From Bryobacterales bacterium (GTDB lineage: Bacteria; Acidobacteriota; Terriglobia; Bryobacterales; Bryobacteraceae): DNA of 64,000 nt. This document shows, one piece after another, positions 57,817 through 64,000 of this stretch; positions within the stretch are counted from its first letter, which is position 1; each line of letters begins with the position of its first letter. Under the pieces are notes generated by a model. It was not told the origin of the DNA and did not search any database. It saw nothing but the letters and a program-made list of their open reading frames with translations. The stretch spans positions 45,566 through 109,565 of the forward strand of contig PMYB01000127.1 in NCBI GenBank assembly GCA_003170915.1. The letters are read 5' to 3'. Position numbers and translations under genes: made by a program.

Positions 57817-58773
57817 CTAGCGCCGCGCCCAATATTGATGGCGGGCTTGCACCACCAGGCCCTTTTGCCTGACCGTCAGTTGGATGGCGCGAAACTCGGA
57901 GATGGCGATCGGCTTGTCCGATACGTAGCCCAGATTGTACTGGTTGCGCAGTTCCTCTTGCAGAATATCGAACATCCGATCCACGGTTTGCTCCTTCGAA
58001 ACCTCGAAAAAACTGCCGCCGCTATCGTTCGACATGCGCTGCAAGACGCGCTTTCCGTCGCGGCCTCCGAAAACTCCATAGGCGCCAGGGTCGGAGTACA
58101 GAATGGAATAGATGAGTGTGTCGGCGCGCTGCGCAGCCTCCACCGCATCCTTCAGAGTGCCGTAGCTGCCCAAGTCCACGCCATCGGAGAGCACGATCAG
58201 AGCTTTCCGGCCGCTCTGCTTTCTCATAACCTCATCGGACGCCTGGGCCACGGCATCGTAAAGCATAGTGCCGCCGCCACGCTGCATGCGTAACTGGCGC
58301 TGGGTCTCCGTGTCCACGTAGGCCAGCGCATCGTCCAGTTTGCCGACCGAGGAAGTGAGTGCCTGGCGCATCTCGACGGCGCTGTCGAACTGCATGATGA
58401 AAACCTGGTCCTTTTTTTCCCGGACCACTTGATCCAGGAAGCGCAGACTGGCGCCGCGCTCGGCGTCCAGCACGCGCCGCTGGCTGCCGCTGGTGTCCAC
58501 CAGCAGGCCGAGCGTCAGCGGCAAGTCGCTCTCGCGCGCGAAATAGCGGATGGTTTGCGGGCGGCCATCTTCAGACAGCGAAAAATCGTCCCGGTTGAGA
58601 TTGCCGGCCAGCGATCCGGTTCTGTTCCGCACCGTCGCCAGAACATTCACCACTTTCACATCCGCGGAAAAAACTGGCGCGTCCTGACCACGGGCAAACC
58701 GGGCGCCGCACAGTGCCGCCGCCCACTGGAGAACTTCGCGTCTGGTGCCGGCAATCGCCGCGGCGGTGGTCAT
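57817..58773 (-). CDS. Acidobacterial-type VWFA-domain exported protein
   Basis: 318 residues. Probable Tat or Sec signal (RREVLQWAAALCGARFARG). A von Willebrand A domain follows with the MIDAS-type LLVDTSGSQRR near 90, and the C-terminal extension NQYNLGYVS. This fits the VWFA-related family expanded in Acidobacteria (TIGR03436-like). Function unknown, probably adhesion or metal-dependent assembly in the envelope. The family membership supports the taxonomic reading of the host. Confidence 0.8.
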   Translation of the reverse strand: MTTAAAIAGTRREVLQWAAALCGARFARGQDAPVFSADVKVVNVLATVRNRTGSLAGNLNRDDFSLSEDGRPQTIRYFARESDLPLTLGLLVDTSGSQRRVLDAERGASLRFLDQVVREKKDQVFIMQFDSAVEMRQALTSSVGKLDDALAYVDTETQRQLRMQRGGGTMLYDAVAQASDEVMRKQSGRKALIVLSDGVDLGSYGTLKDAVEAAQRADTLIYSILYSDPGAYGVFGGRDGKRVLQRMSNDSGGSFFEVSKEQTVDRMFDILQEELRNQYNLGYVSDKPIAISEFRAIQLTVRQKGLVVQARHQYWARR

Positions 58774-58789
58774 TCCGTTGAGATCCCGC

Positions 58790-59221
58790 TCACTTCTTCT
58801 TGTGAAAAATACCCTTCAGGTCGGGCCAGAATTCTCTCGCCAGGTTGGTTCCGGCGCTGACGCCCATGCCCGCGGTGCCCCATTCGAAGATGGACTCCGC
58901 GTTGCGAAACTCGCGCGGGCTCCACAGCGTGGCGATGGCCCAGCTTCCGTAAGCGTTGGCCGGCGTCGATAGCGCCACCGTGCGGCGGCCATCGGGCTTG
59001 CGCGCTGTCACCGTATCCGTCAGGATGGCGCCCGGAACCGTCGCCGTTAGAGCCTGCATGCTGAAAAGACGCTTGAGGATCGGCTTGTGGGGCGGTATGG
59101 ACGGCGCGGCTTTCGCTGTCGCATCGGCGGGTTTGGCGTCCGGCGCCCCATCCTGCGCGCGGACCGCCACGGCCCCCGTCAGCAACAGCGCGCCAATCAA
59201 CGGCAAAGCGGCCAGGTGCAT
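58790..59221 (-). CDS. Exported hypothetical protein
   Basis: 143 residues with a signal peptide (LPLIGALLLTGAVAVRAQ), an alanine/proline/lysine-rich linker, and a region WSPREFRNAESIFEWGTAGM, then a basic end KKK. Not recognised. It is on the same strand as the VWFA gene, 16 bases upstream of its start, so the two may be co-transcribed. Confidence 0.6.
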   Translation of the reverse strand: MHLAALPLIGALLLTGAVAVRAQDGAPDAKPADATAKAAPSIPPHKPILKRLFSMQALTATVPGAILTDTVTARKPDGRRTVALSTPANAYGSWAIATLWSPREFRNAESIFEWGTAGMGVSAGTNLAREFWPDLKGIFHKKK

Positions 59222-59230
59222 CCTCGGCTT

Positions 59231-61819
59231 TCACTTCGCATCCGCCCAGGTGATGAGTCCGGGCAGGAAGGTCTTGGCCTCGTCGGGGTGGAAGGGCAAA
59301 ACCCGCACCGTGTAACCGTGCAGACCGCTCCGCGTGCACGGCACCGCGGCCGCCTCGAAGATACAGAATCCTTCCGGGCTCTGCCCCGCCGGTTGCATGG
59401 GAATCGCCACGCCACCCGTGATTTCGCCGCCGGAGTCGAGCCGGCCCAGATAGAGTTCCACCGCGACTTCATCGGTGGGAATCGCCCCCAGCCGAATCCA
59501 CGCCCGCACCTGGATTTGGCTGCCGACAGCCAGTTCCGTGGCCGCCAACGCGGCAATGCGCTCGACGCGGACCTGGGCCCAATTCGCCCGTATGCGCGAA
59601 ATCCAGGCCGCCAGCGCCTTGGCGCGCGCCGATTTTTCCGCCGTCAACCGCTGGTATCTCTCGTGCGCCGTCACATAGGAGTCGGCGGCGTACTGCTTTA
59701 CCACACGCTGCATGTTGAATAACGGACACAAGTGGGAGATGGAACCTTTCATGTTGGCGATCCAGCGCCGCGGCACGCCATCGGCCCCCCGATCGTAGAA
59801 AGCGGGAACGATATCGTGTTCCAGCAAGTCGTAGAGGGCGGCCGACTCCACCTGGTCCTGGTACTCGGCGTTGTCATAGCGCTCGCCGCGTCCGATCGCC
59901 CACCCGATAAACTGGTTCTCGGAAGCCGCGGCCCGCCAGGCTTCGTCCCACCAGCCATCCAGTGTACTCAGGTTGATGGCGCCATTGGCCAGCGCCTTCA
60001 TGCCGCTGGTTCCACTGGCCTCAAGGGGCCGTAGCGGAGTGTTGAGCCATATGTCCGAGCCCTGCACCAGGTACCGCGCCACGCCCATATCGTAATCTTC
60101 CAGGAACACCAGCCGGCGGCGGAACTCTTTCTGCTGCGCCAGTCCGACGATCCGCTGGATCAACTCCTTGCCGGCATCGTCGCGAGGATGGGCTTTGCCG
60201 GCAAACAGAATCTGCACGGGACGCTCGGCATGGTTGAGGATGCGCCCCAGGCGCTCGATGTCCCGCAGCAGCAGAGTCGCCCGCTTGTAAGTGGCGAATC
60301 GGCGCGCGAAGCCGATGGTCAGCGCATCCGGGTCGAGCGCTTCGCCGGCTGCGTCGATCTCCGACTGGGGCGCGCCGCGGTGTTCGAGCTGCAACCGCAG
60401 ATGGTGCCGCGCGAATGCCACCAAGCGCACCCGGCGGCGCTCGTGCGTTCGCCACAGTTCTTCGGCGGGAATGCCCCCCACCCGCTGCCAGACTTTCGCA
60501 TCGGCGTGCTCCTCCCGCCACTTCGGCCCCAGATACCGGTCATACAGTTGATTCATTTCGAGAGAAATCCAGGAGCGAAAATGCACGCCGTTGGTGACGT
60601 GGCCGATGGGGACCTCATCCTCCGGTACCCCCGGCCAGATTGACTTCCACATCTTCCTGGAGACCTCTCCGTGCAGTTTGCTGACTCCGTTGCGGGAGGC
60701 CGCCATGCGCAGCGCCAGCACCGTCATGCAGAACTGTTCGGCGTCGTTGGCCGGATTCTGCCGGCCTAGCGCCAGGAAATCCCCGCGGCCGATCCCCAGC
60801 CGGTCGATGTAATCCCCGAAGTAACGGTCCATCAAGGAAGCCGGAAAGTAATCGTGGCCCGCCGGCACCGGTGTATGGCCCGTGAAGATCAGGCCCGCGG
60901 ACGCCTCCTCCCACGCCTCATGAAAGGAGAGCCCATGTTTCTCTTTCAGCCTGTGCACCCGTTCCAGCCCAAGGAATGCCGAGTGCCCCTCGTTCATGTG
61001 GTACACCGTCGGCTCCAGTCCCAGCGCTTCCAGGGCGCGGTACCCGCCGATGCCAAGGAGGATCTCCTGTTTCAGCCGCATCTCGAGGTCCCCGCCGTAA
61101 AGCTGGTCGGTGATGACGCGGTCTTCCGGACGGTTGGCCGGAAGGTTGGAATCCAGCAGGAAGAGTGAGATGCGGCCGACTTGCGCTCTCCACACTTGTG
61201 CCGTCACCGAACGGCCGGGATACGCTACTTCCACCGTCACGGCACTTCCGTCGGCCCGGCGTTCGCGGGTGACGGGAAGGGTCTGAAAATCGTTATCTTC
61301 GTACGACTCCTGCTGCCATCCCGCGGCGTTGAGGTATTGACGAAAGTACCCTTGCTGGTAGAGCAGGCCGACGCCCACCAGCGGCACACCCAGATTGCTG
61401 GCCGACTTCAGATGATCGCCGGCCAGCACGCCGAGCCCGCCCGCAAATATGTTCAGGCACTCCGTCAATCCGAATTCGGCGGAGAAGTAAGCCACCAGCA
61501 ACCCGTTCGTCTGAGCGTACGTGCGGCGATACCAGGTGGATTCCGCCGAGAGATAGGAAGCCATTTCCTTGACCAGGCGATCCAGTTGGGCAAGAAATGA
61601 CTCGTCTTTAGCCGCGGCCTCCAGTTGCGCCTGGTCGATAGTCCCCAACATCAGCACCGGGTTGTGCCCGGTGGATTCCCAGAGGTCGCTATCCAGGCGG
61701 CGGAAGAGTTCAATGGTGTCGTGGTTCCACGCCCATCGCAGGTTGTAAGCCAGTTGACGGAGGCCTTCGAGCGCGGGTGGCAACGAAGGGATGACATTGA
61801 ATACGTGGACGGGCTTCAT
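59231..61819 (-). CDS. glgP: Alpha-glucan (glycogen) phosphorylase
   Basis: 862 residues from ATG at 61819 (MKPVHVFNVIPSLPPALEGL). This is the short alpha-glucan phosphorylase type with an N-terminal domain, then TECLNIFAGGLGVLAGDHLK, HMNEGHSAF, GHTPVPAGHDYF and VFLEDYDMGVARYLVQGSDI. The PLP site region SGTSGMKALANGAINLSTLD lies near 605. It releases glucose-1-phosphate from glycogen or maltodextrin using phosphate. The ORF-track start at 62023 reads through the neighbouring gene and is rejected. A normal chromosomal gene. Confidence 0.9.
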   Translation of the reverse strand: MKPVHVFNVIPSLPPALEGLRQLAYNLRWAWNHDTIELFRRLDSDLWESTGHNPVLMLGTIDQAQLEAAAKDESFLAQLDRLVKEMASYLSAESTWYRRTYAQTNGLLVAYFSAEFGLTECLNIFAGGLGVLAGDHLKSASNLGVPLVGVGLLYQQGYFRQYLNAAGWQQESYEDNDFQTLPVTRERRADGSAVTVEVAYPGRSVTAQVWRAQVGRISLFLLDSNLPANRPEDRVITDQLYGGDLEMRLKQEILLGIGGYRALEALGLEPTVYHMNEGHSAFLGLERVHRLKEKHGLSFHEAWEEASAGLIFTGHTPVPAGHDYFPASLMDRYFGDYIDRLGIGRGDFLALGRQNPANDAEQFCMTVLALRMAASRNGVSKLHGEVSRKMWKSIWPGVPEDEVPIGHVTNGVHFRSWISLEMNQLYDRYLGPKWREEHADAKVWQRVGGIPAEELWRTHERRRVRLVAFARHHLRLQLEHRGAPQSEIDAAGEALDPDALTIGFARRFATYKRATLLLRDIERLGRILNHAERPVQILFAGKAHPRDDAGKELIQRIVGLAQQKEFRRRLVFLEDYDMGVARYLVQGSDIWLNTPLRPLEASGTSGMKALANGAINLSTLDGWWDEAWRAAASENQFIGWAIGRGERYDNAEYQDQVESAALYDLLEHDIVPAFYDRGADGVPRRWIANMKGSISHLCPLFNMQRVVKQYAADSYVTAHERYQRLTAEKSARAKALAAWISRIRANWAQVRVERIAALAATELAVGSQIQVRAWIRLGAIPTDEVAVELYLGRLDSGGEITGGVAIPMQPAGQSPEGFCIFEAAAVPCTRSGLHGYTVRVLPFHPDEAKTFLPGLITWADAK

Positions 61820-61823
61820 AGTC

Positions 61824-63065
61824 TCATAGGATCTTCGTGCCGTACTGCTGCAGTGCCTTCTGGTTGAACTCGATGCCGAACCCCGGCGTGTTGTCCAGGT
61901 AAAGGACGCTCTTCTCGATGCGTGGTTTGCGATCGTAGATCTCGAACCAGAACGGGTCCCGGTCGGGGTTGGCGAACGATTCAAGAATGTAGCCGTTGGG
62001 AATGGAAGCCAGCAGGTGGCCATGCAGCACAGGTTCGTGGTGAGGCGCCATTTTGATATACGACATGCTGGCCATGTCTGCGACCTTGCGCCATTCCGTT
62101 ATACCGGCGTGAGCGTTGCAGTCGAACTGCATCACGTCGATAGCGCCGGTCTCCATCAGCCGGCGGGCGCCCCAGCGCGTCAGTTCATGCTCCCCGGAAG
62201 CCAATGGGATGCGCGTGTTCAGCTTCACCTGCTTGAGGGGTTCCACATCGTCGTACCATTGCAGGGGCTCTTCCAGCCAGGTGATGTCCAGGTCGTACAT
62301 CTTGTTCGAAGCTCTGATCGCGGTGGGCACATCCCAGCCCTGGTTGACGTCGAGCATGAGCTTGACCTGGGGTCCGACAGCTTCGCGAACGGCTTTGACA
62401 CGATTGTAATCGTCCTCCACCGAATAGCCGCCGCTGATCCCCCCGACCTTGAGCTTGAGGGCATTGAAGCCCTGGTCCACGTAGCCACGAACCTCCTGGA
62501 CCAGCTCCGGGATTCCCTTACCTTCCCGGTAGTAGCCGCCGGTGACGTACACCGGCACCGTGTCGCGATAGCCGCCGAGAAACTTGTAGACCGGGAGACC
62601 CGCGGTTTTGGCCATGATGTCGTAGATGGCGGCGTCAATCGGCGCCATTGCGGCGATCACACTGCCTTGGGCCCACCCTTTGGAGGACGGTTCCCGGCCG
62701 TACGTCACCGCGAACATCTTTTCCCAGATCTTCCCGACCATGAACGGGTCTTCGCCGATCAGCAGGTCGGCGAATCCTCTGCGGAGCACGTCCGCACCGC
62801 CTCCCGAACCTTCGCCATGTCCCGAGATGCCCGCATCGGTGTGTACGGTCACAATCAGCCGCGAGGCCTTTGGCTGATAGCCGCCGATCGGCGAATTGGA
62901 CATCCAGAACCGCTCTTTCAGCGGCTTCTCGAGGTGGAGCGCTTCCACTTTGGTGATCTTCACGGGCTTGCTCGAACCACTCGGCCGATCCGCGGCTTGC
63001 GTATCCGCCAGAAGGGCCGCTGGGCTTCCCATCAGGGCAGTCTTCAGAACGTTGCGGCGTGTCAT
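61824..63065 (-). CDS. Enolase-superfamily (mandelate racemase/muconate lactonizing-like) enzyme with Tat signal
   Basis: 413 residues. The N-terminal TRRNVLKTALMG is a twin-arginine type signal. The capping domain begins VEALHLEKPLKERFWMSN. The barrel has ALKLKVGG (Lys), the metal ligands MLDVNQGWD, WLEEPLQWYDD and ASGEHELT, and a late MAPHHEP. This is the galactonate/gluconate-dehydratase-like layout, so a sugar-acid dehydratase is the likely activity; the exact substrate is unknown. Its stop is 4 bases from the phosphorylase start. Confidence 0.82.
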   Translation of the reverse strand: MTRRNVLKTALMGSPAALLADTQAADRPSGSSKPVKITKVEALHLEKPLKERFWMSNSPIGGYQPKASRLIVTVHTDAGISGHGEGSGGGADVLRRGFADLLIGEDPFMVGKIWEKMFAVTYGREPSSKGWAQGSVIAAMAPIDAAIYDIMAKTAGLPVYKFLGGYRDTVPVYVTGGYYREGKGIPELVQEVRGYVDQGFNALKLKVGGISGGYSVEDDYNRVKAVREAVGPQVKLMLDVNQGWDVPTAIRASNKMYDLDITWLEEPLQWYDDVEPLKQVKLNTRIPLASGEHELTRWGARRLMETGAIDVMQFDCNAHAGITEWRKVADMASMSYIKMAPHHEPVLHGHLLASIPNGYILESFANPDRDPFWFEIYDRKPRIEKSVLYLDNTPGFGIEFNQKALQQYGTKIL

Positions 63066-64000
63066 AACGACGCTAAGTTTACCACTGCGCGATAATGGCG
63101 TCGTGACGCAACGGTGGCGGCGTTGTTTCGAATGCCGCGCGTTGGCAGATGGTTACAGAGCCGCGACCGCGGGTGCGGCTGCCGGGGACCGAGCCTCTCC
63201 AGACCGGTCAGGCACCCCACCCGGGTGACGCATCTTGTTGGGGTGTGTGGAATTATTATTTGTGACGTTTTAAGCTCCTCTTTTTCAATTAGTTGCGACG
63301 GTGGATCGAGATTTTGTGACGCATCGGGAGGGCTTTTTTTGCAAGATGCGTCACACGGATGGTCAGGGAGCCCGATGATTCGGATGGCTGTGTGTAAGTG
63401 GCTGAAGTTCAATTGGATACGGCTGCCGACGAGGGCCGGCATGGGTCTGGGTTGGCACCCGGCCGCCAGCAAGACGGGGGCCAGGGGCCGGGGGCCGGGG
63501 GCCGGAAACAGCATGAACCTTGGCGGGCACCCGGCCGCCACTACGGCGGCCGACGCGACACGAAACGGGCGAGGCGGTGGTCTGGGTGGTTGTGGTTGGC
63601 CTCGGCTTCCACGTGATTGAAGATAGCGTGGAGGGCGCGGGAGGCAGGCAGCACGCGGTATGGGGCGAGGAATTCATAGAAGAACCACCCCCGGCAGGGA
63701 CGGGAGCGGACGGAGAGGATGTAGAAACCTCCGGGGCGAGGGGGCATTGAGGCGAAAGAAGGCCTGGCCGTGGGAGGCGGTGAAGGGAATGCCCCGCTGG
63801 GCGATGGCAATGAGGGGCGCGAAGGGATTTCGCATTGGTTCCTTCTAATTCCGGTATAGCAGGCGAAAATCGGGCTGGCGGGTCTTAAACTGCCAGGTGA
63901 TTGAAATGGTTGAGAAAATTTTAGGGGAAGATTTGTCAATGACTTATTTTGGGGGGGGCGGATTTGGGGTGTTTTTGGGGAGGGGAGGGGCGGGGCGGGG
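63066..64000. other. Intergenic region with G-rich end, no firm gene
   Basis: 935 bases. Repeated GTGACGCATC strings lie at 63225-63355 around an AT-rich block that may be the promoter for the enzyme gene on the left. The minus strand has two overlapping open frames at 63541-63835 that look like one frame-shifted ORF. The last 60 bases are nearly pure G/T with runs of up to eight G, suggesting G-quadruplex potential or an edge of low-quality sequence. Confidence 0.35.

Noticed and set aside
62016-63095. 359-residue plus-strand ORF over the enolase-superfamily gene
   Set aside because: Antisense shadow; the minus-strand gene has clear active-site motifs.
1-64000. CRISPR array
   Set aside because: No set of regularly spaced identical repeats with unique spacers; the 24-bp array at 38131 has contiguous units and no cas genes nearby.

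Overview
The window looks like an Acidobacterium-type chromosome (Bryobacter/Solibacter-like) carrying a large integrative mobile element. The right flank (56.4-64 kb) has ordinary host genes: a lactonase-type beta-propeller, an acidobacterial-style VWFA protein, an alpha-glucan phosphorylase and a Tat-signal enolase-superfamily enzyme. Everything left of about 56.34 kb behaves as accessory DNA. The junction is a 3' fragment of a tRNA-Leu (anticodon CAA) ending in an encoded CCA, the expected remnant att site of a tRNA-targeting integrative element. The intact tRNA, the integrase and any type IV secretion genes should lie left of position 1; none is visible here. The taxonomy is inferred from gene content only.

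Layout. 0-3.2 kb: type I restriction-modification (end of hsdR, hsdM, hsdS). 3.3-9.2 kb: XRE/ImmA pair, then a compact ubiquitin-like operon (DUF2188-like and DUF3892-like small proteins, multiubiquitin-type modifier, E1/ThiF-type activator, DUF6527-type protein), a zinc-ribbon protein with a HEPN-like RxxxxH motif, and a zincin-like protein. 9.5-15.7 kb: Tn3-family transposon end and two membrane-fused spermidine-synthase-like proteins. 16-24.3 kb: three copies of a small protein family, two exported proteins, and a 1840-residue methylase-helicase with an 85-residue gene embedded in its 5' end. 24.7-30 kb: small plasmid-type genes, a uracil-DNA-glycosylase-like and a PD-(D/E)XK-like protein, and an ArdC antirestriction protein. 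30.2-38.1 kb: a translationally coupled four-gene operon, AbiEi-like-HTH/Fic followed by DUF6361, phospholipase-D-like and SNF2-like helicase genes (an Azaca-type arrangement), preceded by a 24-bp-period operator array. 38.3-40.2 kb: two unknown genes, a nuclease remnant and a regulator. 40.2-43.9 kb: LuxI/LuxR quorum sensing plus an Fe/2OG dioxygenase and a fatty-acid desaturase, linked by a shared 20-bp palindrome placed like a lux box. 44-56.1 kb: mobilization and maintenance: tandem putative small RNAs, an HTH protein, a relaxase, accessory small genes, a TraG/VirD4-type coupling protein, MobC, and a ParA/RHH partition pair.

How it fits together. The element carries its own transfer-initiation set (relaxase, MobC, coupling protein), stability genes (parA and RHH protein), functions that help it enter a new host (ArdC, large methylase-helicase), and several defence-like modules (type I R-M, ubiquitin-like operon, HEPN protein, Fic/Azaca-type operon). 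The quorum-sensing block could tie population density to lipid or signal modification. The element has been reshaped by local duplications: triplicated small genes at 16-18.8 kb and duplicated segments at 44.0-44.6, 45.3-45.6 and 47.5-48.5 kb. A structured intergenic repeat is scattered at four places. All functions are from reading the sequences; no database search was run.
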